A DNA stretch of 64,000 nt from Kitasatospora indigofera (GTDB taxonomy: Bacteria > Actinomycetota > Actinomycetes > Streptomycetales > Streptomycetaceae), in contig NZ_BNBO01000002.1 of the NCBI RefSeq assembly GCF_014655955.1, forward strand, positions 248,001 to 312,000, written 5' to 3'. This document shows, piece after piece, positions 43,596 to 52,281 of this stretch. The notes below the pieces were generated by a model. The model was given only the letters and a program-made list of their open reading frames with translations. It did not search any database and was not told the DNA's origin. The translations under genes were made by a program, and so were the position numbers. Numbering within the stretch: position 1 is the stretch's first letter; each line of letters opens with the position of its first letter.

Positions 43596-45086
43596 ATGAC
43601 GAGCCCCACCGACTCCTCCCTCAGCACCACCCCGCAGGTTGCGGTCAACGACATCGGCGACGCAGAGGCCTTCCTCGCGGCGATCGACGAGACCATCAAG
43701 TACTTCAACGATGGCGACATCGTCGAGGGCATCATCGTGAAGGTCGACCGTGACGAGGTCCTCCTCGACATCGGTTACAAGACCGAGGGCGTCATCCCGT
43801 CCCGCGAGCTCTCGATCAAGCACGACGTTGACCCGCACGAGGTCGTCAAGGTCGGCGACGAGATCGAGGCCCTGGTTCTCCAGAAGGAGGACAAGGAGGG
43901 TCGTCTGATCCTGTCCAAGAAGCGCGCGCAGTACGAGCGCGCCTGGGGCACGATCGAGAAGATCAAGGAAGAGGACGGCATCGTCACCGGTACCGTCATC
44001 GAGGTCGTCAAGGGTGGTCTCATCCTCGACATCGGCCTCCGTGGCTTCCTGCCGGCCTCGCTCGTCGAGATGCGCCGCGTCCGCGACCTCCAGCCCTACG
44101 TGGGCAAGGAGCTCGAGGCCAAGATCATCGAGCTGGACAAGAACCGCAACAACGTGGTCCTGTCCCGCCGTGCCTGGCTGGAGCAGACCCAGAGCGAGGT
44201 CCGCCAGACCTTCCTCACCACCCTGCAGAAGGGCCAGGTGCGCTCCGGCGTCGTCTCCTCGATCGTCAACTTCGGTGCCTTCGTGGACCTGGGTGGCGTC
44301 GACGGTCTCGTCCACGTCTCCGAGCTGTCCTGGAAGCACATCGACCACCCGTCCGAGGTTGTCGAGGTCGGCCAGGAGGTCACCGTCGAGGTTCTCGACG
44401 TTGACATGGACCGCGAGCGCGTCTCCCTGTCGCTGAAGGCGACCCAGGAGGACCCGTGGCAGCAGTTCGCCCGTACGCACCAGATCGGCCAGGTCGTCCC
44501 GGGTAAGGTCACCAAGCTGGTTCCGTTCGGTGCGTTCGTCCGCGTGGACGAGGGCATCGAGGGTCTGGTCCACATCTCCGAGCTGGCCGAGCGCCACGTG
44601 GAGATCCCGGAGCAGGTCGTCCAGGTCGGCGACGAGATCTTCGTCAAGGTCATCGACATCGACCTCGAGCGTCGTCGCATCAGCCTCTCGCTGAAGCAGG
44701 CCAACGAGTCGCTCGGTGCCGACCCGGCCTCGGTCGAGTTCGACCCGACCCTGTACGGCATGGCTGCCTCGTACGACGACCAGGGCAACTACATCTACCC
44801 GGAGGGCTTCGACCCCGAGGCGAACGACTGGCTGCCCGGCTTCGAGAAGCAGCGTGAGGAGTGGGAGCGCCAGTACGCCGAGGCGCAGACCCGCTTCGAG
44901 CAGCACCAGGCCCAGGTCATCAAGAGCCGTGAGGCCGACGCCGAGGCCGCTGCCGAGGGTGGCGACGCTGTTGCCGCCGCCGCCGGTGGCTCGTACTCCT
45001 CCAGCAGCGACGAGGGCTCCGGCGCTCTCGCTTCGGACGAGGCGCTCGCCGCACTGCGTGAGAAGCTGGCGGGCGGCCAGAGCTGA
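43596..45086 (+). CDS. rpsA: 30S ribosomal protein S1
   Basis: 496 residues with four S1 RNA-binding domains (first at VEGIIVKVDRDEVLLDIGYKTEGVIP, then GTVIEVVKGGLILDIGLRGFLP, GVVSSIVNFGAFVDLGGVDGLVHVSELS, GKVTKLVPFGAFVRVDEGIEGLVHISELA). Actinobacterial length, fewer repeats than the six of E. coli, and an acidic Ala/Ser-rich tail. Codon use is less GC-extreme than neighbouring genes (many GTC/GGT/GCT codons), typical of a highly expressed gene. GGAG lies about 12 bases before the ATG. Confidence 0.98.
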   Translation: MTSPTDSSLSTTPQVAVNDIGDAEAFLAAIDETIKYFNDGDIVEGIIVKVDRDEVLLDIGYKTEGVIPSRELSIKHDVDPHEVVKVGDEIEALVLQKEDKEGRLILSKKRAQYERAWGTIEKIKEEDGIVTGTVIEVVKGGLILDIGLRGFLPASLVEMRRVRDLQPYVGKELEAKIIELDKNRNNVVLSRRAWLEQTQSEVRQTFLTTLQKGQVRSGVVSSIVNFGAFVDLGGVDGLVHVSELSWKHIDHPSEVVEVGQEVTVEVLDVDMDRERVSLSLKATQEDPWQQFARTHQIGQVVPGKVTKLVPFGAFVRVDEGIEGLVHISELAERHVEIPEQVVQVGDEIFVKVIDIDLERRRISLSLKQANESLGADPASVEFDPTLYGMAASYDDQGNYIYPEGFDPEANDWLPGFEKQREEWERQYAEAQTRFEQHQAQVIKSREADAEAAAEGGDAVAAAAGGSYSSSSDEGSGALASDEALAALREKLAGGQS

Positions 45087-45141
45087 GCTCTCGCCCCCAC
45101 TGGACCCGGCTCGGCCCCGCGCTGAGCTGAGCACCGGCTGA

Positions 45142-45179
45142 CATGAACCCCCGCCCGGGGAACCGGGCGGGGGTTCATG
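45142..45179 (+). terminator. Terminator of rpsA
   Basis: Perfect 17-bp inverted repeat (45142-45158 and 45163-45179) with a GGAA loop, followed by a short T-run. It is 55 bases after the rpsA stop. Confidence 0.88.
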
Positions 45180-45197
45180 CGTTTCCGCGTCGCATCA

Positions 45198-45229
45198 GCC
45201 TGCCCGCCTGCCCGCCTGCCCGCCTGCCG
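45198..45229. repeat. Tandem 8-bp repeat (about 4 copies)
   Basis: Repeats of GCCTGCCC run from about 45198 to 45229 in the gap after rpsA. A related CCTGCCCG run lies near 47795-47840. Non-coding and probably slippage-derived. Confidence 0.5.
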
Positions 45230-45280
45230 CCGGCACCCGGGGAGCCCGTTCACTTATGGGTTCATTATGTGAGGGATTTT

Positions 45281-45301
45281 TGTGATAAGGGGCTCATCAC
45301 A
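45281..45301. promoter_or_regulatory. Candidate operator upstream of the MMPL gene
   Basis: TGTGAT-N9-ATCACA, a perfect 6-bp dyad, in an AT-rich island (45250-45320) 94 bases before the MMPL start; AGGGG and CCCCT form a second, overlapping inverted pair. Likely a repressor or activator site for the exporter. Confidence 0.45.
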
Positions 45302-45394
45302 CCCCTATGGGCCTTTCATGCCTTAGCGCCTACCTTGGGTTGAGTTGCCCGATCGGGCCGTCATCCGGCCCCTGAAGCAAGGCACCCCCCGCAT

Positions 45395-47710
45395 ATGCGC
45401 CGTAGCTCCGCAGTGATCACCGACGTTCCTGCGTCCGACGTTCCGGCGTCCGGCGATCCCGAGGTGGGCGGCCGGCTCGCCGCCCTCGGGCGGTTCTGCT
45501 TCCGGCACCGGCGCTGGGTGCTGGGCCTCTGGGCGGTGGTCCTGGTGGTCGGCGTGCTGATCGGCGGGCGGGTGTTCGAGGGTACCGTCGCCGGTGCCCC
45601 GGGCAGCTCCGAGGCCGACCGGGGGTCGGCCGTGGTCACCGCGGCCGACCCGGCCAAGGGTTCGGTCACCGCCGTCGTCGACGGTCTGCCCGTGGAGGAC
45701 CAGGCCGTCCGGACGGCCGTCACCCGGGCCACCGCCGAGATCACCGCCCTGCCCGGCGTCGCCTCCGTCACCGACGGCTACGGCTCCACCGCCGGATCCG
45801 GCGCCGCCCAGCGCTCCGCCGACGGCAACGCGAGCCTGGTCACCGTCCGGATGACCGACGGCAGCAGCAACGCCCAGCTCTCCGCCGTCACCCAGCGGCT
45901 CTCCGGCATCTCCGCCGACGGCGCCAAGGTCACCGTCGGCGGCGACCTGGTGCTCCAGCAGGAGGTCAAGAGCCAGACCGAACGGGACACCCGGTTCGGC
46001 GAGATCGTCACCCTGCCGCTGACCCTGGTGGTGATGGTGCTGGTGTTCGGGGGTCTGGCCGCGGCCAGCCTGCCGGTGATCGGCGCGGTCGCCTCGGTCG
46101 GCGGCGCCCTGCTGGCCATGTTCGGCTTCAGCAAGATCATGGACATCGACACCAGCGTGCTGCCGATCGCCACCGTGCTCGGCCTCGGGCTCTCCATCGA
46201 CTACGCGCTGCTGATGGTGAACCGCTTCCGGGAGGAACGCGGCCACGGCGCGGGCATCGCCGCCGCCGTGGAGCGCACCGCCGCGACCGCCGGCCGCACC
46301 GTCGCCTTCTCCGGGCTCACCGTGGCCGTCGCGCTCTCCGGCCTCTTCGTCTTCACCAGTCCGGTGCTGGCCGCGGTGGCCGCCGCGGGGGTGAGCGTGG
46401 TGGTGATCGCCGTCGCGGCCGCCCTCACCCTGGTGCCGGCCCTGCTCGGTTTCGCCGGGCGGCGGATCAGGACGCCGACGGCCCCCGTCCCCGACGAGGG
46501 CTTCTTCAGCCGCACCGTACGCCGCGTCCGTAAGAAGGCGGTGCCCGTCGCGCTGGCCTGCACCGCCCTGCTGGTCGCCGCCGGGGCGCCGTTCGCCGGC
46601 GCCGAGATGCGCAACTCCGGCGCCGCGGTGCTGCCCGCCTCCTCGGCCGGCCGGCAGGTCGCCGAGAGTGTGGACCAGCGTTTCCCACAGGTCGCGCCAG
46701 CGCCCGTCACCGTGGTGGTCCGCGGCGGCGCGGCGGTGGCACAGGCCTACGCCGACGACGTGGTGGCCAAGCTGCCCGGCGTCGCCGGCGTCCGCGCGGT
46801 CACCCCGGTGGGCGAGCAGCTCAGCACCGTCGACGTCCTGGTGCACGGCGATCCGCAGGGCGCCGCCGCCAAGGACGTGGTCAAGGAGCTGCGCGCCGAG
46901 CGCGGCGGCCTCACCACCTACGTCACCGGCGGCGCCGCCTCGGTGGTCGACTTCCAGCACGAACTGCTGACCCGCGGCCCGTGGGCGCTCGGCCTGGTCG
47001 CGATCGGCACGCTGCTCCTGCTGTTCCTGATGACCGGCTCGGTGGTGATGCCGGCCAAGGCCCTGCTGATGAACCTGCTGTCGCTGGGCGCCTCGCTCGG
47101 CGCGCTGACCCTGGTCTTCCAGGACGGCTGGTTCAGCGGATTCCTCGGCTTCAGCCCGGTCGGCGGCCTGGAGACCTTCATACCCGTCCTGGTGTTCGCC
47201 TTCGCCTTCGGGCTCTCGATGGACTACGAGGTCTTCCTGCTCGCCCGGATCAAGGAACTCCGGGACCGCGGGTACAGCTGCACCCGCTCGGTCGAGCTCG
47301 GGCTGCAACGCAGCGGGAAGATCATCACCTCGGCGGCCCTGCTGATGGTGATCGTCTTCGCGGGCTTCGCCGCCGGCGACATGCTGATGGTCAAGCAGAT
47401 GGGCATCGCCCTGGCGGTGGCGGTGGCGGTGGACGCCACCCTGGTCCGCTGCCTGCTGGTGCCCGCGGCGATGACCCTGTTCGGCGAGTTCAACTGGTGG
47501 GCGCCGGCCCCGCTGCGCCGCCTGCACCGCAGGTTCGGCCTCAGCGAGCACACCGAACTGCCGCCGATCGCGGCCGCCGCCGTCCTCCCGGCGCAGCGCG
47601 GCCCGGGGCACGAGGAGCTGGCCGAAGCCTCGGCCGAGGCCGCCGTGCGCCCCGGGACGGACGGGCCGGTGGCCGCGGACGGTCTCGTCGGAGCGCTGAC
47701 CGAACGCTGA
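45395..47710 (+). CDS. MMPL-family (RND-type) membrane exporter
   Basis: 771 residues, 11-12 membrane helices in two repeats, each with an MMPL signature: GLGLSIDYALLMVNRFREER and FAFGLSMDYEVFLLARIKELRDRG, which carry the Asp-Tyr pairs of the proton relay. Two extracytoplasmic loops follow helices 1 and 7. Probably exports lipids or drugs by proton antiport; substrate unknown. The next gene is a convergent MarR regulator (47852), not clearly linked. Start ATG at 45395. Confidence 0.9.
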   Translation: MRRSSAVITDVPASDVPASGDPEVGGRLAALGRFCFRHRRWVLGLWAVVLVVGVLIGGRVFEGTVAGAPGSSEADRGSAVVTAADPAKGSVTAVVDGLPVEDQAVRTAVTRATAEITALPGVASVTDGYGSTAGSGAAQRSADGNASLVTVRMTDGSSNAQLSAVTQRLSGISADGAKVTVGGDLVLQQEVKSQTERDTRFGEIVTLPLTLVVMVLVFGGLAAASLPVIGAVASVGGALLAMFGFSKIMDIDTSVLPIATVLGLGLSIDYALLMVNRFREERGHGAGIAAAVERTAATAGRTVAFSGLTVAVALSGLFVFTSPVLAAVAAAGVSVVVIAVAAALTLVPALLGFAGRRIRTPTAPVPDEGFFSRTVRRVRKKAVPVALACTALLVAAGAPFAGAEMRNSGAAVLPASSAGRQVAESVDQRFPQVAPAPVTVVVRGGAAVAQAYADDVVAKLPGVAGVRAVTPVGEQLSTVDVLVHGDPQGAAAKDVVKELRAERGGLTTYVTGGAASVVDFQHELLTRGPWALGLVAIGTLLLLFLMTGSVVMPAKALLMNLLSLGASLGALTLVFQDGWFSGFLGFSPVGGLETFIPVLVFAFAFGLSMDYEVFLLARIKELRDRGYSCTRSVELGLQRSGKIITSAALLMVIVFAGFAAGDMLMVKQMGIALAVAVAVDATLVRCLLVPAAMTLFGEFNWWAPAPLRRLHRRFGLSEHTELPPIAAAAVLPAQRGPGHEELAEASAEAAVRPGTDGPVAADGLVGALTER

Positions 47711-47851
47711 CCCGGAGTACCGGCGAGGAGCGGTGACCGGGTGCCGACCGGGCGCCGAGGGCCGCCGCCGGGCGGGTGAACCCGGGTCTGCTCCCTCGCC
47801 TGCCCGCCTGCCTGCCCGCGCGCCTGCCCGCCCGCCTGTGTTCGGGCCGGT

Positions 47852-48280
47852 TCAGCTCAGGCGGCGGAGCAGCTCGACGCTCTGCCGCAGGACGGACTGC
47901 TCCTCGGGGGTGAGCCGCTCGGTGATCGCCGCCGCGATCTCGCCCTCGCGGCGGGCGCGCTGGGCGTGCAGGGCGGCGGTGCCGGCCTCGGTGGCGGCGA
48001 CCAGCAGCTTGCGGCCGTCGGTGGCGTGCCGCTCCTGGCGGACCAGGCCGGCCTCGGTGAGCAGGGCCACCGTACGGGCCATCGACTGGTGGCGTACGCG
48101 CTGGCGCTCGGCCAGCTCGCTGGTGGTGCGGGGTCCCTCGCGGACCAGCAGGCCGAGGACGCCGGCCTGGTTCTGCGGCAGTTCGTCGCCCACCCGCAGG
48201 GCGCGGACCAGGTTGCCGAGGGCGGCCCGCAGGTCGGCGGCGAGTTCCAGCGGGTCCACGGGAGTCCGGGGTGTGCTCAT
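47852..48280 (-). CDS. MarR-family transcriptional regulator
   Basis: 142 residues. Winged helix core (LPQNQAGVLGLLVREGPRTTSELAERQRVRHQSMARTVALLTEAGLVRQERHATDGRKLLVAATEAG). ATG at 48280. Divergent from the metallo-beta-lactamase-fold gene; a long palindrome lies in the 63-bp gap between their starts, so it probably represses both genes and is released by an unknown small molecule. Confidence 0.92.
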   Translation of the reverse strand: MSTPRTPVDPLELAADLRAALGNLVRALRVGDELPQNQAGVLGLLVREGPRTTSELAERQRVRHQSMARTVALLTEAGLVRQERHATDGRKLLVAATEAGTAALHAQRARREGEIAAAITERLTPEEQSVLRQSVELLRRLS

Positions 48281-48304
48281 GGGCCCCAGCCTACCGGGTG
48301 GATC

Positions 48305-48332
48305 TACAGCAAAACTGTGCAGCTTTGCTGTA
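48305..48332. promoter_or_regulatory. Operator for the MarR regulator
   Basis: TACAGCAAA-N10-TTTGCTGTA, a perfect 9-bp dyad; inside the centre CTG/CAG also pair, so 24 of the 28 bases are symmetric. Lies between the MarR gene (start 48280) and the hydrolase gene (start 48344). Confidence 0.8.
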
Positions 48333-48343
48333 TGGTTGCGGTC

Positions 48344-48985
48344 ATGAAGCTGACCAAGCTGGGCCACGCCTGTGTCCGCCTGCGACAGGGCGACACCACG
48401 ATCGTCATCGACCCGGGCATGTTCACCGAGCCGGACGCGCTCGCGGGCGCGGACGCCGTCCTGATCACGCACGAGCACTTCGACCACTTCGTCGAGTCGC
48501 AGCTGCGCGCCGCCCTCGAAGCCGACCCCGCGCTGCGGGTCTGGACCAACCGCGCGGTGGCCGAGCAGCTGGACGGCGTCCGGCAGCGGGTGACCGTGGT
48601 CGGCGAGGGCGACGCCTTCGAGGTGGGCGGTGTCGCGGTCACCGTCCACGGCGAATGGCACGCGGTGATCCACCCGGACATCCCCCGGATCACCAACATC
48701 GGGTTCACGGTGGGCGGGCGGGTCTTCCACCCGGGCGACGCGCTGACCGTTCCGTCGCACCCGGTCGACACCCTGCTGGTGCCGACCGGCACCCCCTGGA
48801 GCAAGGCCTCCGAGCTGATCGACTACGTCCGCGAGGTCAAGCCCGCGCACGCGATCGGGATCCACGAGGCGGTGCTCAGCGAGGTGGGGCAGCAGCTCTT
48901 CGGCCGGCTGCTCGGCGAGGGCGGCCCGGGGACGGGCGCACCGCTGCGGCAGCTCGCGGCGGGGGAGCAGGTCGACCTCGGCTGA
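48344..48985 (+). CDS. Metallo-beta-lactamase-fold hydrolase
   Basis: 213 residues. Metal site THEHFDH (LITHEHFDHF), then VHGEWHAVI and GRVFHPGDALT, with a C-terminal HAIGIHEAVLS. UlaG/YtnP-like family; could be a lactonase or phosphodiesterase, the substrate is unknown. No ribosome binding site before the ATG; an in-frame ATG at 48332 lies in the operator. Regulated with the MarR gene by the shared palindrome. Confidence 0.9.
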   Translation: MKLTKLGHACVRLRQGDTTIVIDPGMFTEPDALAGADAVLITHEHFDHFVESQLRAALEADPALRVWTNRAVAEQLDGVRQRVTVVGEGDAFEVGGVAVTVHGEWHAVIHPDIPRITNIGFTVGGRVFHPGDALTVPSHPVDTLLVPTGTPWSKASELIDYVREVKPAHAIGIHEAVLSEVGQQLFGRLLGEGGPGTGAPLRQLAAGEQVDLG

Positions 48986-49156
48986 CCGGACCCGGGCCCC
49001 GGCGCCGCCCGCTCCCGCCGGTTTCGCCCGCCCCGGCACCACCCGGCACCACCCGTCCCCGTCCCCGTCCCCTTCCCGGCCGCCCGTCCAGTCCCGTCCC
49101 GGACCGGGCGGGCGGCTGCCCGCCCGGAGCCGGGGCGCTGCCGGTAGCCTGACGCC

Positions 49157-49747
49157 ATGCTGAAGATCGGACTGACCGGCGGGATCGGCGCGGGCAAGAG
49201 CGAGGTGTCCCGGCTGTTCGCCTCGTACGGGGCCGTGGTGGTGGACGCCGACCTGATCGCCCGTGAGGTGGTCGCCCCGGGGACGGAGGGGCTGGCCGCC
49301 GTGCTCGCCGAGTTCGGCCCCGATGTGCTGCGCGCGGACGGCGAGCTGGACCGGCCCGCGCTGGGGGCCCTGGTCTTCGCCGACCCGGCCAGGCTGCGCG
49401 CGCTGAACGCCATCGTCCACCCCCTGGTCCGGGCCCGCTCCGCCGAACTGGAGGAGGCCGCCGCGCCGGACGCCGTCGTCGTGCACGACGTGCCACTGCT
49501 CGCCGAGAACGGGCTCGCCCCGCTCTACGACCTGGTCGTGGTGGTGGACGCCGCCGACGAGGTGCGGCTCGACCGGCTGGTCCGGCTGCGCGGCATGGCC
49601 GAGGCCGAGGCCGAGTCCCGGATGGCCGCCCAGGCCACCCGGGAGGACCGGCTCGCGGTCGCCGATCTGGTGATCGACAACAGCGGCCCGCTGGAGGCCC
49701 TGGCCCCCCGGGTCCGTCAGGTCTGGGACGAGCTGACGGCCCGCTGA
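49157..49747 (+). CDS. coaE: Dephospho-CoA kinase
   Basis: 196 residues, a single-domain CoaE: P-loop [50 protein letters not shown], and [12 protein letters not shown]. It catalyses the last step of coenzyme A synthesis. It lacks the C-terminal GrpB-like (UPF0157) extension seen in mycobacterial CoaE. ATG at 49157. Confidence 0.95.
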   Translation: MLKIGLTGGIGAGKSEVSRLFASYGAVVVDADLIAREVVAPGTEGLAAVLAEFGPDVLRADGELDRPALGALVFADPARLRALNAIVHPLVRARSAELEEAAAPDAVVVHDVPLLAENGLAPLYDLVVVVDAADEVRLDRLVRLRGMAEAEAESRMAAQATREDRLAVADLVIDNSGPLEALAPRVRQVWDELTAR

Positions 49748-49883
49748 CTTCCCACTGACTTCCCGCCGGCCGTCCGGCCGCACCTGTCCGGCCGCACCCG
49801 GCCGGGCGCCGCGGGCCGGGCCATGGCGGGAACGGGCATCGCGGGAACGGGCATCGCGGGGACGGACGCGCCCGGCGGGCCCG

Positions 49884-50714
49884 TCAGGCCCGGGTGGCGG
49901 CGCCGGCCGTCACGCGGGCGGCGTGCGCCACGGCGGCCCCCGCCAGCGCACGGATCGCCGGATGCGGGCTGGTGCCGTCCCCGGCGAGTTCGGGCTGGAA
50001 CAGCGTGGCCAGGAAGAACGGATGGCCGGGCAGCTCGGCGATCCGCACCTCGCCCCGCTCGTCCGCCCCGCTGAACCGCAGTCCGTACTCCCGCAGGACG
50101 TCGAGGTACTCGGCGTTCAGGCCGTACGAGCAGTGGTACCGCTCCAGCGTGCGGGTGGTGCCGAGGACCTGGGCGGCGAGCGTGCCCGGAGTGATCTCGA
50201 TGACGCCCTCGTGGCCGACCAGGGAGCAGGTCAGCGGCACCACCAGCAGCTGTTCGTCCTCCCCGGCGGCCGCCGGGCGCTCCGGGGACTCGGCGTGGGC
50301 GGCGCCGCCGAGCCCGCAGACGGTCCGCGCGTACTCCAGCACGGCGTGCTGGAAGCCGCCGCAGGTGCCGAGGAACGGGATGCCCCGCTCCCGGGCCGTA
50401 CGGACGGCGGCGAGCGCCCCGGCCTCGCTGCGGTACGGGCTGCCGGGCAGCAGCCAGACCGCGTCGAACCCGGCCAGTGCGCCCTCGTGCCCGGCGTCCT
50501 CGGTGGAGATCCAGTACGCGTCCAGGACCAGCTGCTCGCGCCGGGCGAGCGCGTCGAGCAGCCCCGGGACGCGGGCGTGCGAGCGGACGCCGGGGGAGCG
50601 GTCGCCGACCAGCGCGAGCCGGGCGGTGTACGGCGCGCCGGCGCCGCGCGCCGCCCCGGGATCCTCCGGCGGGAGGACGGCGGGACCGGCGGAGGGGGTG
50701 CTGGAAGTGGTCAT
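49884..50714 (-). CDS. CTP-synthase-like glutamine amidotransferase protein
   Basis: 276 residues, related to the C-terminal amidotransferase half of CTP synthase but without the synthase domain. Nucleophile region PFLGTCGGFQHAVLEYART; the usual HPE of the triad reads FQPE here, as known in this separate family (often named CTP synthase C-terminal region-related protein). With the catalytic His replaced by Gln it may not be a normal glutaminase. ATG at 50714. Divergent from the LysR regulator with a palindrome between. Confidence 0.85.
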   Translation of the reverse strand: MTTSSTPSAGPAVLPPEDPGAARGAGAPYTARLALVGDRSPGVRSHARVPGLLDALARREQLVLDAYWISTEDAGHEGALAGFDAVWLLPGSPYRSEAGALAAVRTARERGIPFLGTCGGFQHAVLEYARTVCGLGGAAHAESPERPAAAGEDEQLLVVPLTCSLVGHEGVIEITPGTLAAQVLGTTRTLERYHCSYGLNAEYLDVLREYGLRFSGADERGEVRIAELPGHPFFLATLFQPELAGDGTSPHPAIRALAGAAVAHAARVTAGAATRA

Positions 50715-50756
50715 GCGACCATCCTGGCCCGGGGGCCGAGATCGGCGCCAACGATG

Positions 50757-50780
50757 ATTGCTGACCCTGCCATCAGCAAT
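50757..50780. promoter_or_regulatory. LysR-type operator between amidotransferase and LysR genes
   Basis: ATTGCTGA-N8-TCAGCAAT, a perfect 8-bp dyad in the 76-bp gap between divergent starts (50714 minus, 50791 plus). Its symmetric core fits the T-N11-A rule of LysR sites. Confidence 0.75.
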
Positions 50781-50790
50781 ACTGATGGCC

Positions 50791-51681
50791 ATGGAACCGC
50801 ACCTGCTGCGCACCTTCGTCACCGTGGCCCGGCTCGGCTCCTTCTCGGCCGCCGCCCGCGAACTCGGCTACACCCAGTCGGCGGTCTCCCAGCAGATCGC
50901 CGTCCTGGAGGCCGATCTCGGCGCCGGGCTGCTGCACCGCCGGCCGGTCGAGCCGACCGAGGCCGGCGCCCGGCTGCTGGAGCACGCCGGACCGCTGCTG
51001 CTCCGGACCGCGGCGGCGCGGGCCGACATCGCCCGGCTGGCCGGCGCACCCGCGAGCCGCCTGGTACTGGCCGCCACCCCGCTCGCGGTCACCACCGGCC
51101 TCGCCGCCGCGCTCGCCGCCACCCGGCAGGCCCACCCCGGGCTGGAGCTCACCGTCCGGGTGCTCGGCCGGCCGGAGGTGCCGGCGGCCGTCGCCACCGG
51201 CGAGGCCGACCTCGGGCTGACCGACGGCATGGCCGCCCCCAGTGATCCGTTGCAGCTGCCCGACGTCGGTCCGCTCACCGCCGTCGCGGTCGCCGAGCAG
51301 CCGGTCGCCGTCGCCCTGCCCGCCGGCCACCCGCTCGCCGGCCGCCGCGGCCTGGACCTCGCCGACCTCGCGGACGCCCGCTGGCTGGACGCGCCCGGTG
51401 TCGCCGTGCCGGCCGAGCGGCTGCGCGCCGCGACCGGCGTGGCCGGGTTCCGGCCGGCCACCCGCTACCCGGGGACGGACCTCCGTGGGCTGCTGGTCCT
51501 GGTCGCGGCCGGCCACGGCCTGGCCGTCCTGCCGCAGGGTGTGCTCGACGGCGTGCCCGGAGTGCTCGGGGCGCCCGTCCGGGAGCCCCGGCTGGTGCAC
51601 CGCACCGAGCTGGTGCGCGGCAGCCTCCCGGAGGGACCGGCGGCGCTGCTGGCCCGGCTGCTCGACCCCGAGCGGCCCTGA
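50791..51681 (+). CDS. LysR-family transcriptional regulator
   Basis: 296 residues. N-terminal HTH (MEPHLLRTFVTVARLGSFSAAARELGYTQSAVSQQIAVLEADLGAGLLHRRP) followed by a LysR substrate-binding domain. Start taken at 50791; ATG at 50785 (two codons upstream) is equal. No ribosome binding site; the operator is close to the start, so the mRNA may be nearly leaderless. Likely controls the divergent amidotransferase-like gene. Confidence 0.93.
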   Translation: MEPHLLRTFVTVARLGSFSAAARELGYTQSAVSQQIAVLEADLGAGLLHRRPVEPTEAGARLLEHAGPLLLRTAAARADIARLAGAPASRLVLAATPLAVTTGLAAALAATRQAHPGLELTVRVLGRPEVPAAVATGEADLGLTDGMAAPSDPLQLPDVGPLTAVAVAEQPVAVALPAGHPLAGRRGLDLADLADARWLDAPGVAVPAERLRAATGVAGFRPATRYPGTDLRGLLVLVAAGHGLAVLPQGVLDGVPGVLGAPVREPRLVHRTELVRGSLPEGPAALLARLLDPERP

Positions 51682-51776
51682 CCTGCCCGGCCCTGATCCG
51701 CCCGGCCCTGACCTGACCTGAACCGCCCTGTCCTGATCTGCCCCGACCGGCCGCGAGGGCCAGGCGCCGCCGCCGC

Positions 51777-52163
51777 TCAGCGCGGCTGGATGAGGTCCCA
51801 CTTGTTGCCGTAGAGGTCCTCGAACACCGCGACCGAGCCGTAGGCCTCGTGCCGGGGCTCCTCCAGGAAGGTCACCCCGGCGGCGGTCATCCGGCGGTGG
51901 TCGGCCTCGAAGTCGTCCGAGTTCAGGAAGAGGCCGACCCGGCCGCCGGTCTGGTCGCCGATCCTGGCCAGCTGCTCCGGCTTGGCCGGCCGGGCCAGCA
52001 GCAGCCCGGTCTCCCGCGAACCGCGCGGGGCGACCACCACCCAGCGGTTGCCGTCCCCGCGCGGCGTGTCCTCGCGCAGTTCGAATCCGACGGCGTCCAC
52101 GTAGAAGGCGATTGCCTCGTCGTAGTCGCGGACGAGCAGGGTGGTGAGTCCGATGTGAGCCAT
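51777..52163 (-). CDS. VOC-family (glyoxalase/bleomycin resistance) protein
   Basis: 128 residues, two beta-alpha-beta-beta-beta modules: IGLTTLLVRDYDEAIAFYVDAVGFELRED and VGLFLNSDDFEADHRRMTAAGVTFLEEPRHEAYGSVAVFEDLYGNKWDLIQ. The usual metal ligand positions are His-5?-less: the first module starts MAHIGLT with a His at position 3, the second ends with FEDLYGN. Function unknown, typical of single VOC genes. Confidence 0.85.
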   Translation of the reverse strand: MAHIGLTTLLVRDYDEAIAFYVDAVGFELREDTPRGDGNRWVVVAPRGSRETGLLLARPAKPEQLARIGDQTGGRVGLFLNSDDFEADHRRMTAAGVTFLEEPRHEAYGSVAVFEDLYGNKWDLIQPR

Positions 52164-52281
52164 CAGCCGATCGTGCCACAGCGACCGGACCGGCGGCCGG
52201 TGCGGTGGCCCGGGCGGTGGCCCGGGCCGTGGACACCGCGAGGGGCGGTCCGTCCGGCCGGCCGCCGGACCGGCTCCGCCG

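Noticed and set aside
45281-45301. CRP-like site
   Set aside because: CRP sites have a 6-bp centre between TGTGA and TCACA; here the centre is 11 bp.
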